Below are positions 12,280 to 23,942 of a stretch of 64,000 bases of DNA, piece after piece. A program made the translations under genes and the position numbers. The notes beneath the pieces are model-generated. The model worked only from the letters and a program-made list of their open reading frames with translations. It searched no databases and was not told the DNA's origin. Numbering within the stretch: the first letter of the stretch is position 1; every line of letters begins with the position of its first letter. Source of the DNA: Riptortus pedestris (Eukaryota; Arthropoda; Insecta; Hemiptera; Alydidae); contig CM032230.1 of the NCBI GenBank assembly GCA_019009955.1, forward strand, positions 105,807,001-105,871,000, written 5' to 3'.

Positions 12280-13285
12280 ATATGTTTCATATATTCTAGT
12301 ATATTTATATTATTTAAAATTGTTCTAAATCATATTAAATTTCTCACTAAATCGAAATCAAAAAGGAGAGAAGTTAAATTTTCTAAAACAAATTCAATTA
12401 TTTAAGGTGATTTAGTATATTGTCGCCATGCCGGGCCCTGTCGATATGAGACCCAATGAAAACACAATCTATGTTATTCAAGCATGTAATAAGACTTGCG
12501 TGGCATTAATTGCTTATTATTATTAATATTATTAATGTTGTGATTCTATCTCATTCAAATGTGAATAGAACGGCAGAAGGTCATTTGGTAGGAAAATCTC
12601 ACTTATGTTCTTCAACACATTTATTAATTCTCTTATGATATGTTTCACTTCATATGAAATTTGTTTTCACATTGCCTGATGAAGTTTCATACACTTAAGG
12701 AGAAATAAGCTCCTGAAGAGGCCTCACAGGATGAGAAACAATTACATAGAATTAAAGTTCTAGTGTGTTGAAGAAGAGAAGTTTAGTTTTTTCTTGGCAT
12801 ATAACTTATTATTATGATGATGAAAACGAAAAAAAAAATGCATTAGCCAAGTTGGCCTTAATGCATTTAGTAACATAAAATCTTGTGTTCAAAATAATAT
12901 AAATAAATACGCGTCATAAATAACAAAGTTCAATCTTTTAACAATGCTAAATATAATCTCTACACATTTCATTTCATGTGAATTCTCTTCAGGAATTTAC
13001 ATCACTAAACCTAACAACTACACCTGCACTACCTTCATCCCAGAGAATCACGTCCAGATATATTCACGTTAAAGAATACAGCTGTATAATGAAATTTACT
13101 AATTCAATAAAAGGAATGGTATTAATTACTTATCCCCTAAACCATACCATTTCCTGATGAATTATAGTCAAACTAATAGAACTAACATTTTTTTATATCC
13201 TTTTATATGAACCAAATATTAATTTGTTACATTTTATAAAACGAAAATATAATTTTAAATATGTCAATAAAAGGCTACTCTGATG
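9410..13285. other. Mostly unassigned AT-rich DNA
   Basis: At 9414-9560 there is a fragment related to repeat family C (AACTAGCCAAAATGGGTTC, ATGGTCAAAATG). From about 10.95 to 11.75 kb base composition is less AT-rich, with a stretch repeating CACTGCACTG-like words at 11490-11640; the short ORF there is a by-product of that repetition. A TA microsatellite lies at 12219-12274. No recognisable gene, RNA or intact transposon was found. Confidence 0.5.
12219..12274. repeat. TA microsatellite
   Basis: About 28 uninterrupted TA units, between A/T-rich sequence, not obviously inside a family copy. Confidence 0.95.
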
Positions 13286-13289
13286 TACT

Positions 13290-13720
13290 TATTTATTAAC
13301 GTCTGTTTTTTGCTACTATGGCCAATTGAGAAGGTTATCATCAGGTTGCCACCCTTTTCTAGCCAGGGACAAAATTGTATGTAGTCAGTCCGTCACTATA
13401 TAGATAGGAATCTAAACTGCTCAAAAATGAATAGGGATATTGGCTGTTTTGTGGTATGAATGGGGCCTAGCATATTTTTAATTATAAATATCATTAATAT
13501 TTATTAGAAATTATTGTCTTTTTCCCCCCATAAAAAAGAAATTTAATTAAGATCAATTTAATTAAAATTAATAGGATAAGAAAAAATAACCAATATCCCT
13601 ATTCATTTCTAAGCAGTATATATAGGGCAATAGGAATTGCCCAGACGGGAATCAGATTACCACTCAAGGTTTACAATGTGAGATTAAAACCAACGCTTGG
13701 ATTTTACCTAAGGAACCCCT
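13290..13720 (-). repeat. tRNA-derived SINE interrupted by a MITE
   Basis: The left part (13290-13405) has the SINE 3' half in reverse: TTATTAACGTCTG, GCCACCCTTTTCTAGCCAGGG, AGTCCGTCACTA. The right part (13626-13720) resumes with TTGCCCAGACGGGAATC and TTTACAATGTGAGATTAAA, the reverse of the tRNA-like head. The SINE is continuous once the 13416-13617 insertion is removed. Confidence 0.7.
13416..13617. mobile_element. MITE, about 200 bp, nested in a SINE
   Basis: The terminal inverted repeats are about 30 bp: left ACTGCTCAAAAATGAATAGG then GATATTGG; right, reverse complemented, ACTGCTTAGAAATGAATAGG then GATATTGG. The interior is very AT-rich with no ORF. TATATAG flanks lie on both sides (near 13398-13404 and 13617-13624) and may be a target duplication, in which case the element is slightly longer than given. 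Confidence 0.7.
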
Positions 13721-15284
13721 ATCTTTCGGGAGAAATTTTCTAATAACCAACAAACACGAGTAGAACCTTAGAACTGAAGCGTGTGAGTATGAACATAATT
13801 TTTTTAATATACTTACATGCCAACACACAAGGAATGTATTACTTCAACATTCGCCGATGATAGATTTGTTAATGAAATTCTAACGAATGAAAGTCATAAT
13901 GGAACGTAAAATAATATGAAAAGCAAATTTCAACTCATAACCACGTAGGGATTCTAAATTTGCTGTTTGTCTCTTCTGTAATCTGCGACGTAATCATTTT
14001 TTTATAGTTCTGATAATTTAATTCAATGCCCCGACCTACAATACACTGTTATTGTAATTGTATTTGATTTTGTAATTCATTGAGTTTCAGTATTTACAAT
14101 GAGCGCGTATCATCACCTTTATTATGTGTATTATGGCTGTGTAATCAACTATTTATATACTCATAAAACTCGGATGTGAGTTGGATTCAAAGAAATAAGA
14201 TTTCTTTCCATGTGAAAATGGTTTCCAAGATTTTCTGCGCTTTGTTTAAAACATCACCATTCAGATTAATCTCACTGGTAATATTTTAACGGATGATCTA
14301 ACTGAAGCCATCCAAATTTAAATGTTTTAAGAACTGAGCCAATCCAATTAAACGACCGCCAAAATCCATCGTTTTAAATAAAGTACAAATTAAATTATAA
14401 TATTGTGTCACAATAATTTACTTTAACGAAATGTAAAGAATACTAAGTATGGAACAGCACAATAATGAGCCATGGTCTGTCATGTAAAACTATCAATTAT
14501 AAAAGCTTTTGACTAAAAATGAAAACAAATATATAAATAATATTGGACCCACAATGAAAATGAATTAGGAAAAATTACAAGAGATCGAGATAGAAGTAGA
14601 AAACCATCTATCTAAGAATTATAATTGTTTTTATAAATTAGAATTAACACGCCTGCTGAAGAAGAAATGACTCGAACCCATCCAATAAACAGACTAATGC
14701 AAAGATGAGTAATTTTTCTAAACTTTTCGAATTTTAAGATGAGTGAAAGGGTTCTGAATAATCGTGTATATAAAGACACAAGATACATATTATAATATAG
14801 ACTGTTCACCAGCAGAAGAACTTTACATGTTTTCGAAACATATTAAAAACCATTTTTCTTTTCTAAAGTTTACGACTAAACAAGTCTATGTACTATACAC
14901 ACTAAGGAGATTAAACTAAATACAACCAACTAAAAGTCATGTGATGATAATTACTGAGCTCATCATTTGTGGTGTAAGTTGTTAGTTGAAATTCATGAGT
15001 AACTGTTTTATAAACAAAAATGACGCGGTAGTCTTTAAGAGATCTGATAACACCTTAAGCCAGACAGGCCATAAAGAAAAATGTATAGATTTTTTTCTAG
15101 TCATAAAGGTTCCTTGGAAGGTGGGCCAGCTCTGATAACCCCACTCAGATTAGATAAAGTGACGATTCTATACATTGAATACGATTACATGTTTTTAATC
15201 GGTTCTTATCATCTAATCAGTGTGTGTAGTTAAAACTGTTACAAGAAACCTGAAGCCTAAATCCATTTGACAGTAAAGTTTAAC

Positions 15285-15400
15285 CACTGAAATTGGACGA
15301 GGGGCTTAGAGGGTGAATTTTGAAAATTCGAAATATCTCTGTTATTATACGTCGGATTGAAAAATTGTATAGAACAATTCTAATTTTTTGAAGTGTCTGT
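15285..15400 (-). repeat. HINE-type element fragment
   Basis: A short reverse-strand piece: AATTGGACGAGGGGCTTAGA, TTTTGAAAATTCGAAATATC, TATTATACGTCGGATTGAAA. Neither end is present. Confidence 0.55.
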
Positions 15401-15949
15401 ACATGAACGAATTCGGACTGTGATTCTGCAGTGTGATTTTGCTCATGCACTATTTCCGATTCTCCTTCCCGAAAGAGCGTTTTATATTTTATATTATGGA
15501 CATTTCTGTTAGCATTTAACTCATTTGCAGTATTCAGATCTTGTACACCATTGGCCTTGACAAAGGTATTAAATAAAGGAGGTTGGTGTCAGCCAAATTT
15601 ATAATTCTTTCAATAATACCTTCATAATGTCAGTCTTCGTTATTCACCAGCTGTTGCAGACGCATCTGGCTTCCTATGGCGACATCTCATATGTGTCAGA
15701 AACCCCGATTATGGAAATGAAAACTGAACAAACAATTTGGCACATAAATAACTACGCCCAAAATAAAAAGTAAAATAAAGGTCCCTGAACTAATGAGTAA
15801 ACAATATAAGGCTGAATTTACGGCGTATTGAAACACCTGTTAACAACCAAGAACTAGAATTCGATATTATTTCTTTTATGGTATTATGCTTCAGACATGC
15901 TTGGGAAAAAAACTTCTTTTTAGTATAGATCCATTGTTACTGCAAATTT

Positions 15950-16390
15950 AATGTTCTATAAACATTGTTATTTATGATTTTTCACTCTCTTCATTATTAA
16001 ATAAGATATTTGCACTTTTATTTTTCTATCTCAAACCACCACTCTTCCTTATGTCATATTAACAATAAACTGTTATATCATGAATCACTTTATTTGAAGC
16101 TTAAAAACCTAATATTGTTCTCATTGAACCTTTGCATTGCGGGAAAAGGAAATACCTGGTGTGATGAAGCCATCAATAGTGATTTTACTTCTTTATTCCA
16201 AATGTTTATTTGATCTAAATCATATTCGATATTTTACCGTTTAATTAAACGTAGTCATTTGGGGGGGGGGAGACCTCGTTTTCTAAATCCCCTAGGTAAG
16301 AGCGATGGACATTCCAAGAACTATTTCGAAAATCGCGTCATGAGTACGACCTCAATAGCTGATATCCCTTAAGGGGAATCTGTTAATAGT
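15950..16390. repeat. Two HINE fragments in opposite orientation
   Basis: 15950-16250 is a minus-strand body fragment (ATTTGCACTTTTATTTTTC, CATATTAACAATAAACTGTT, ATCACTTTATTTGAAGC). 16283-16387 is a plus-strand 3' end fragment (GTCATGAGTACGACCTCAAT then AGCTGATATCCCTTAAGGGG and AATCTGTTAA). A G-run at about 16260-16270 separates them. Confidence 0.5.
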
Positions 16391-16769
16391 CGTTAAAGAT
16401 TGCGACAATAATTATTGATCTTAATGAATCTTCAGAAAAATGGTAAATCAGCCGAATATTTTCCAAGCTTTTCGTCAAAACGTAATTAATTTCAGGTGTG
16501 GTTTCGAAGAGTGCCTCTCAATATGAATTATTTCTGCGTGCTCTGAATGTTTTAGACTCGTCCTTTAGCATTCATGAGGCGGCTGCTTCGGATAGTTGTC
16601 ATGCTAATTACAAATATGTATATTTTTACCTTCGAGCCATTGTAAAGAACGACACTTTGGGGAGTCTGCCGTTTATTAGCAGAACAAGAACTCAATTACA
16701 CAAGATGTAATTTGCTCGCTAATCTTTCGATACCAGTTTTGTAGATACATGTGTCGCAATATTGGGCTT

Positions 16770-16893
16770 TTAGCAGATTTCCCTTAAGGGAAATCAGTCA
16801 TTGAGGTTGTACTCATGACGGAATTTTCGAAATTTTTCTTCAAATGTCCATCGATCCTACCCAGGAGATGACGAAAATGATGTCCGTTCAAAA

Positions 16894-16937
<44 letters not shown>

Positions 16938-17497
16938 TTGTCTGTTACCGCTCTAGCGGTCGCTATTTTTGTTTGATCGTTATCAAACTCGATATTTAGT
17001 CGTTTTATGTAAAAAGAAAGATCAAGTTCGTTAACAGCTGAAATCGGACCAGTGGGAAGGGGGGTTTAGAGGGGGAGGATTTTCAAAAATGTGAAATATC
17101 TCCGTTACTATACGTCGGACCGAAACATTGTACAGAATCAATCTTATTGCAAATTAAATTTACTATAAATATTGTTCTATACATTTATTCTGTATCTTGA
17201 ATATTAACCGAAATATTTGCATTTGTATTCGGTGTGTTGTCGCCAGGATTCGGCTATGTTCGGACTTTCCGCCGAGAGCTCTGGCGGCCGTTTCCATAAC
17301 TATTCGTCCCTCGTGAATAGGTTTAGAGGTTAGGTTAACTGTTTTTTGGGGCTAGAAACTACTGGGTTATTACGCCCTAAATAATGTTTTAGGTTTAGAG
17401 GTTTCTTACTACTACAGTTGTTATTAGGCAGATTTCTCTATTGTAAAACTTCACGTGGGAAATCTGCTTAGTTTAGGCAGCGCCTGCGTGACGGACT
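16770..17497 (-). mobile_element. HINE-type element, near-complete minus-strand copy
   Basis: On the plus strand it starts with TTAGCAGATTTCCCTTAAGG (the 3' hairpin in reverse) and ends TTAGTTTAGGCAGCGCCTGC then GTGACGGACT. Inside are ATCGATCCTACCCAGGAGAT, a TA microsatellite at 16897-16934, then TGTCTGTTACCGCTCTAGCG, and the TTTAGAGGGGGAGG and CGTCGGACCGAAA blocks. At 728 bp it is one of the best copies for defining the family. Confidence 0.78.
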
Positions 17498-17562
17498 TTT
17501 TGATCCCGCATTCCGTTCCGTTATTTTATATATACTTATTACATATATATACACATTTAAGC

Positions 17563-18192
17563 TTAGCAATTTCTCTTAGGGGACATCAGCTATTGAGGTC
17601 GGCCTCATGATTCAATTCCTCCTTTTTCCTCAAATACCAATCGATTCTACCTACGAGCTGAAGAAAGTGAGGTCCGTTCAAACTTTTATGTATGTGTGTG
17701 TGTGTCTAGTGTGTGTTTTAACGCTCTAGCGGTCGTAATTTTTGTTTGAGCGTTCCTAAACTCGTTATTTAAATGTTTTATGTAAAAAGAAAGATTAAGT
17801 TCGTTAACCGCTAAATAGGAGAGGCAGGAGAGTGATTGGTTTAGAGGGGGAAATTCGAAAATTCAAAATATCTCCGTTATTATACGTCGAATCGAAAAAG
17901 TTGATAAGACAAATCTTGTTGAAAATTAAATGTTCTACAAATGTTGTTATATACGGTTTCTCACTATCTTGACTATTAACTGTGATATTTGCATTTGTTA
18001 GTTTTCACCCTTCAGTAAACCTCCCTCCTACTCATGTCATATTAACAATAAGCTGTTATATCATGAAGCACTTTATTTGAAGACCAAACGCCAAATATTA
18101 TTCACATTGAACTTTTACTTTTTGAGATAAATACAAATGCGTGGCGCACGTGGAAAATCTGTCTAGTTAACGAGGCCCCTGCGTGCCCGACT
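17563..18192 (-). mobile_element. HINE-type element, second minus-strand copy
   Basis: Same order as the preceding copy: TTAGCAATTTCTCTTAGGGG, CAGCTATTGAGGTCGGCCTC, a TG-type microsatellite (GTGTGTGTGTGTGTC) in place of TA, AACGCTCTAGCGGTCG, and the reverse family start at AGGCCCCTGCGTGCCCGACT. It lies 65 bp from the previous copy in the same orientation. Confidence 0.72.
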
Positions 18193-20530
18193 TATTTATC
18201 GTTTAGGGTAGAGAATTATTCCAACGGAGTCGCCACTATTTTTATCCGAGGGACTCAAACCTGAAGTTATTTTGATATGTATGGCCTTTTGAAAATATGA
18301 TTTCGTGAGTAACTTTCTTATTTCAAACGGTAACCCGCATTGTTTATTTGATATTATGATTTTACGCAAAATGTCACAAAGAACTGAAATATTACGTAAA
18401 GTATACTATGCTATATATTATCCTAAACGAAAGCTGTGATGTCGGTTTACAAGGCCAAAAATCTGTTTTTATTTTTTATCTTTCGTGTAATATCCTCAGA
18501 TTATTTTTTAGAGGCCCAGTGGGGCCCAGTTGACAGCAGGTCAATAGAAAAAAGAAATTTAAAAAAATCATAGATTTATTACTTAGCACGTAAATATCTC
18601 ATTTTATTATAATTATTAAGTAAGCTTTAGTTTACGTAAATTTACAATCTAATGTTCTTGCTCTTAAGGATATTTGGCGGCGATTCGGAAAACGTTATAA
18701 AAAATGAGGATTCCCATTTAAAATAAAAAAGGTAGAGCCATGAAATCATATTTCCGAGACAATGTAGATCACAATTAAATTTGAGATCCTCGGAAATAAT
18801 AGAGAGAAATCCATTCAAATCTATTCTCTATCCCACATATACATATATATAAAACGAAGGAGTCACCCTAGATCCCAAAGTAAGGTTCGAAAGAAATATT
18901 AACGAGTCATCACGAGGAGGATTTATGAACCTTGCTGTGGGTACTTCAAGATAAAATACTCTATTGAAAAATGGAGCATTAAAGGTTTGCTTATAGGTGC
19001 AAGAGGTGAGACATCCGAGGGGACAGCCAAAGTCTTAAAAGAACTGAAGTCTTAAAGATCCACAATGGACCTACAGAATTTTACTGCGGTAATCAAGCAT
19101 ACGGCCAGAATTATATATTATCTAATAAAAGCACCACATAAAGCTGCTCTCCCTTCCACGTGGCCCCCTTAAAAATGTAATTGGAATTGCTCGTTTTAAA
19201 AATAATAAAAAAAGAATTTCTTTTTTAATATTAACCACTTGGGCAGGTCAGAAGGCTGTCCCTGTGGGGAACTCTCGAGAAGAAGGGCAGCTTGTGTTGA
19301 TGTTGTTATATATAATGCAAATAAAACAAATCAGTCACAAACAAAACTAACAGCCATAATGGATGGAGATTAAGATGGCTTACTTATTATTATTATTATT
19401 ATTATTTTCTGTCTTTTTTTATATTTGTATTTATTTATTTAATTGTATATCCAAGTACCTCCTCATCCATATTCTCAATCCTCCGACAAATGCCCGACTT
19501 ATGTCTTATTGACTGTGAGAAGTAGTGTTAAATCTCTGCAATTTTCATAATTTGATTTATTGATTGGGAAAATTTTGCTCCTTCCCATTATGCTGGTATC
19601 TTTGTTCTGTCCGCTGATATATAGATATACATACATACACACATACTCGTACATGAGTGTGCTGTACGTGAGTGTTTGTGTGGATCTATTTTTATATTTA
19701 TGTACGGGAGTTATAGATACAAACACAAGGTTTCCTGAATGTTATTGTGAGTGCAAAACCTATTCCCATTTAGTTGGATTTATTTATTTTGAAGGTGTTC
19801 GGATGAAAGCTACTGATCTCACTCCTAATGTTTGAAAATTGCTAAAAAGGACAGCTTGTAAACTCGAGAGTATTTTACGAGCCGCCTTTCTCTCTAATCA
19901 AACATCTCTATTATTAAATTATCTTCCGCTTGGCTCAAAGCCAGTGAGGGCGATTCTCTCATGAATTTAAATCGAGTTTTCTAATTAATAGAAGCTTTTT
20001 TTTCATAATTCTATCACAGTTCAAAAGAAACTCTTGTTTTTAAAGTTATAAAGTTGCTCTCAAAGATGTTCCACAAAATTACACATTGTAAAGTATTTTC
20101 AATTTTCACTTTCGTATTATTTAAGAGAATATTTACGTCCAATTATTTACTTCGTTTCGAGGTGAAAGCTTTGCTTGAGACTAACTATACATTGTACTAA
20201 AAAAAAAGTTTAGGACATTGTTGGAACTCTAACGTTGAACGTGATCGTGAGCTTGTTACACGAGAGAATTATTGATTGTAAAGGAAATATAATATTTAAT
20301 ATTATTTTTCTAAACGTTCGATACATTAATTTTATAATCTATCTTAGTTTCAATTTTCCGTCTTTTTAGGATAATATGCCAATCAAATAACAGAAAATAA
20401 ACTTTATTAATTAAAACACCTGTTCACTGTAAAAATGTTATTTGTGTTCAACTACTATGTGAGCAAGAATATAAGTGCTTCAATATTTGTTTAAAGAAAT
20501 TTATGAAAAAGATAATTTTGTTTACTATTC
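18193..20530. other. No recognisable gene
   Basis: AT-rich sequence with small ORFs lacking motifs. Overlapping short frames on both strands at about 19.5-19.8 kb include TAC/ATAC-rich DNA and are not convincing genes. Confidence 0.5.
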
Positions 20531-20534
20531 TCTT

Positions 20535-20659
20535 CGTCACTAAATAAATTCTTATTGCCATAGGCAGGAAACGAACTCGCCACTCGAGGTTTAGCTCGTG
20601 AGATTAAAGATAGCGAGTGGGAGTGAAGTGAGCTTTAACTCACTTGGCTTACCTGAGCT
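20535..20659 (-). repeat. tRNA-derived SINE, 5' part
   Basis: Reverse-strand head: CATAGGCAGGAAACGAACTC, GCCACTCGAGGTTTAGC, GAGATTAAAG, TTTAACTCACTTGGCTTACC, TGAGCTCC. Confidence 0.7.
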
Positions 20660-20819
20660 CCGAAAATTTTGTTTTGTTTATTTTATTATAAAAAATAGTC
20701 AGGTCTTCCTCGCCATCTGCTGAATAACAAAAAAAAAGTGTAATGGCATAGCATTTTCAATATACTATTTTCAAGAGACCTATATAAAAACTTAAATCAA
20801 CATTTAAAAGTCCATTAGA

Positions 20820-21600
20820 TTCTTAAGGGTGAGAAAAATGCCTAAGGGCCTTGAACCCAACACAACTGAAGTTTTCAATAAAGTTTTTTTTTTGGATTCT
20901 GTACCCCCAAGTGAGAAAAAGGAGAAAACTCAAGTATTTTCTAATGTATATCCTAGGAATCGCCCTGGTAACGGAGACATATCTTCTAAAAGTTTTGAAC
21001 AACAATTTTGATTCTGTAGAAAAACTTTACAAAAATTATAAATATAATGGCTCTTTAGGAAATATAATAGAAACTTTTGCAGTACCTCCAGATCGTTAGC
21101 ATGTCTTTGCAAATTAATTTTTAATGGTAATGAATCAAATTTTATATAATTGGTTGAAGATTTGAATTTTACAACTAATAATAAAAAATATCAGTTTGAA
21201 AACAACATTCCTTTTTAAATCAGGTTTAGAGAAATATTCAAATACATTTAACCATGCCAAAATATAATTCTATTTATGTTCAAATGTTTGATAAAGAAGA
21301 GATACCTCAAATATATTTAAATAGTAGCATCTCTTTTAAGACAGTCAGATGAGTCTCTCAGAAAATAAAAATATCTGATAAAAATCGTGTCATCATTTTC
21401 CAGCCTATAGAAATTTGTATCCTTTGCAATAAGTTACAATTTGACATCCTTTTTCATCGACTTGTTTCTATGCCCTAAGTTTACGAATCTCAAAGAAAAT
21501 ATTGCATCCCTCATTCAACAAATCTTACAAAGGATTACTTACTTGTTTCATTTAAAAAAGTCTGGCCCACAGGGGCTGAAAATAATTAGAAAATAAAGTA
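20820..21600 (+). other. Possibly decayed coding sequence, unidentified
   Basis: Several overlapping frames are open for 60-120 codons with scattered stops. One runs from about 21232 to 21590 with two stops and includes KYNSIYVQMFDKEEIPQIYL; another at 20829-21011 reads PNTTEVFNKVFFLDSVPPSE. The density of charged and aromatic residues is more protein-like than the surrounding DNA, but I recognise no family. It could equally be chance in AT-rich sequence. Confidence 0.2.
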
Positions 21601-22357
21601 AAACAAAAATCGTTTAGCTTCCCAGTTTGCAGGTTAAAAGAAAGTATGCTGTAGAATCTGCTGATGTGTGTTCAAAGGCTACCGTTCAAGTTCTTTATAA
21701 TAAAGCTCTTTTTTTACACAAAGGTTGTAGCGAGAGGAATTACCAAAGTACTAATTTTCTGGAGTTTTAAACTGTTTTTTTTTCCGTCAGGGAATTTCAC
21801 AAAACCCTTGCATGGTTCCTGTAACACAAGTATCTACGCTCACGTCTTAATTTTGAAAGAAGAAGCAATTTGTAAAAGATCTAATTAAATTAAAATAATA
21901 ATGAACCAAACTGCTTAAATCAATCTTTCATCGTTCTTTACATTTCGTAAAACTGTAATGCGTGATAATGGCAAAAAGCGTAAAATGACCTTTTAATGAA
22001 CCCTTTTTAGAGATTCACTTCAAAGATAAGGGATGAAAAGAAAGGGGATTGGGAGCAATTTTTGATTTTCTTTTAGTCATAAGTGGATACAATCTTTAAT
22101 TTTTTTTTTCTGCTAACAGTGTTATAATTTATTTGTTTATAGTAAATTTCCATTATATATTTGTTTAATTGTGTCACAATAAAAGCATATATAAATTATA
22201 AAATAGAGCTGCCAATAAAAAACAAAAAAACAATGAAATATCATAAAAGAAAGAAAATCAAAATATTTTTAGATTCTAGAGAATAAAACTTTAAGCATAA
22301 ATATTGTGGTTTTTGGGAAATAAATGGAGATTTAGTTTCATTTAGGTTTATTTTTAA

Positions 22358-22359
<2 letters not shown>

Positions 22360-22406
<47 letters not shown>

Positions 22407-22412
22407 ATATAA

Positions 22413-22464
<52 letters not shown>

Positions 22465-22469
22465 GTGTG
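22360..22469. repeat. Compound microsatellite (CT)n-(TA)n-(TG)n
   Basis: About 23 CT units, then an interrupted TA tract, then about 10 TG units. The 121-codon minus-strand frame across it is the translation of these repeats (RERERE, YIYIYI) and is not a gene. Confidence 0.95.
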
Positions 22470-23640
22470 CAAATCAGGTTCAATAGAATTAATATCTCTA
22501 CTTGCCATAGAGACAGCAATGCTGCCTGCTTTACTTTGTGATTCCTATTTTCCTCTGACATTGAATGAATAATTTTACTTAATGAAGGGGTCTGAGGTTT
22601 TCCCATCAGTTATAATTTATTATTTAAGGATCTGAAGCTTAATATTTGTTGTCCTCTAGCTATCTAATATAACACTTAGTCAACAAATATTCCAGTTGCT
22701 CCGTTCTTGAGGTTTAAGTTAATATTCCGGAATGGAACACAAGGGAGGTAATTAGCAAGTAAAGTGGTCTCCAAGTCCTTATTTGTTCCCTTGACACCTG
22801 CTGGTATTAGGAGTGATGGGGGGGGGGGAAGGCTACACATAGAACAACGAAGACCGCCAAATCCACTGTTCCTGGGAGGTTAAACAGCGAGATATAAATT
22901 CCTATTAATAAGGTACTGTAAGTCATACCAATGAGCAACCTTAGTTTCCTATGGGGAATAAAATGTCGACGTGAAACAAACCATTTATAACTGAGAATAC
23001 TCTAGCTTGTAGAATTCCTTTAGTCGTTTTACCTAAAGTGTATACAAAATATATAGATCTCAATTTTTGATGAACCATTTAAGATTCAAATTATTCAGGT
23101 CTTGGTTTTACTAGCAGCAGCTCCTCTTATGAGAAATAATGAAATAACTGAATAAATTGTAATCAGAGGAGGTCGTCAGGAAAAAATGTATTCAGGACAG
23201 ATCGAAATATATAATAACTAGTCATTTGGGACTCCATAAATGTGTGTGGAAATTGGTAATAACTTTATGTTGAAAATGAACGAAATTCGTTCAAGTAAGT
23301 CAATTTAAGTATGCAGTACATGATGCCAGTTTTAACAGTTCTTAGAGGTATTCATGAAGGTATTTTATGGGGAACATTCTGAAAAGCACATCACAGTTAC
23401 TGTATTAAGAAATTATCATCTGACCAAACATTTCTGACATGGATTATCGTTCCCTCCTAGTTTATGGAAAGAAAATCCTTCACTGAATCTGTGTGGCGTC
23501 CAGAGACTCGGTTCATAGATGAGCTACTAGCAACTTTATAAATGAGAAGCTTCCTTGGGGAGGGCATACTAAGCAAACAAGCAGGCTGGCATGCAGATAC
23601 CAGACAAAGATATGGCATGACAGCGTCTGGGCAAAACCAT
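22470..23640. other. No recognisable gene
   Basis: Two overlapping minus-strand frames at 23.45-23.72 kb are open for 68-78 codons but show no family motif and run into the palindromic insertion. Nothing else was identified. Confidence 0.45.
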
Positions 23641-23744
23641 ATATGGAACTTATAGGGTTGTCTCTGGAATATGCGGGATGGTAGAGGAACCAATTGATAA
23701 GGATTAATAAGAAGGCCAAGTCCTCTACTGTTTTTTAATATAAT

Positions 23745-23784
23745 GCAGAGTGCACTTTCGGAGTCAATGCTCCATCCTCAGTGC
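23745..23784 (-). ncRNA. Hammerhead ribozyme-like motif (left arm)
   Basis: Read on the minus strand: GCA (stem I), CTGAGGA (the CUGANGA core), T, GGAG...CTCC (stem II), GAAA (core), GTGCAC (self-complementary, possible stem III), TC (the UH cleavage site), TGC (stem I partner). All invariant core positions are present. The six-base stem III has no loop, so folding would need dimers, as described for PLE-associated hammerheads. Confidence 0.7.
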
Positions 23785-23846
23785 CTGCTGATTAAAGCTG
23801 CGTTGGTCGGCAGTCGTGGTCCAGGCAACGCAGCTTTCATCAGCAG

Positions 23847-23886
23847 GCACTGAGGATGGAGCATTGACTCCGAAAGTGCACTCTGC
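23847..23886 (+). ncRNA. Hammerhead ribozyme-like motif (right arm)
   Basis: An exact inverted copy of the left-arm motif: GCA 23847-23849, CTGAGGA 23850-23856, stem II GGAG/CTCC 23858-23871, GAAA 23872-23875, GTGCAC 23876-23881, TC 23882-23883, TGC 23884-23886. Cleavage is predicted after 23883. Confidence 0.7.
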
Positions 23887-23942
23887 ATTATATTAAAAAA
23901 CAGTAGAGGACTTGGCCTTCTTACTGATCCTTATAGGGTTGT

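Larger units (their letters stand above)
23662..23929. mobile_element. Palindromic PLE-like insertion with two hammerhead motifs, 13-bp direct-repeat flanks
   Basis: The same 13 bases (CTTATAGGGTTGT) lie at 23649-23661 and 23930-23942, as expected for a target-site duplication. Between them are two 109-bp arms, 23697-23805 and 23826-23934 (the right arm overlaps the flank by a few bases). They are inverted copies with about three mismatches, separated by 20 bp. Each arm carries a hammerhead-like motif. The left extension (GGGATGGTAGAGGAACCAAT) matches, in reverse, sequence at 38.45-38.5 kb next to a PLE remnant, which links the insertion to that element class. No ORF is present. Confidence 0.75.

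Noticed and set aside
12713..12738. CTGAAGA ... GAAA pair resembling a hammerhead core
   Set aside because: No stem II pairs next to the core and no stem I/UH match, unlike the other motifs. An inverted TTCTTCAACACA pair nearby is too short to support an element.
19499..19835. Overlapping 75- and 91-codon ORFs on opposite strands
   Set aside because: ATAC/TATG-rich sequence opens both strands; no motif or splice support.
22241..22606. 121-codon minus-strand ORF with RERERE/YIYIYI
   Set aside because: Translation of the compound CT/TA/TG microsatellite.
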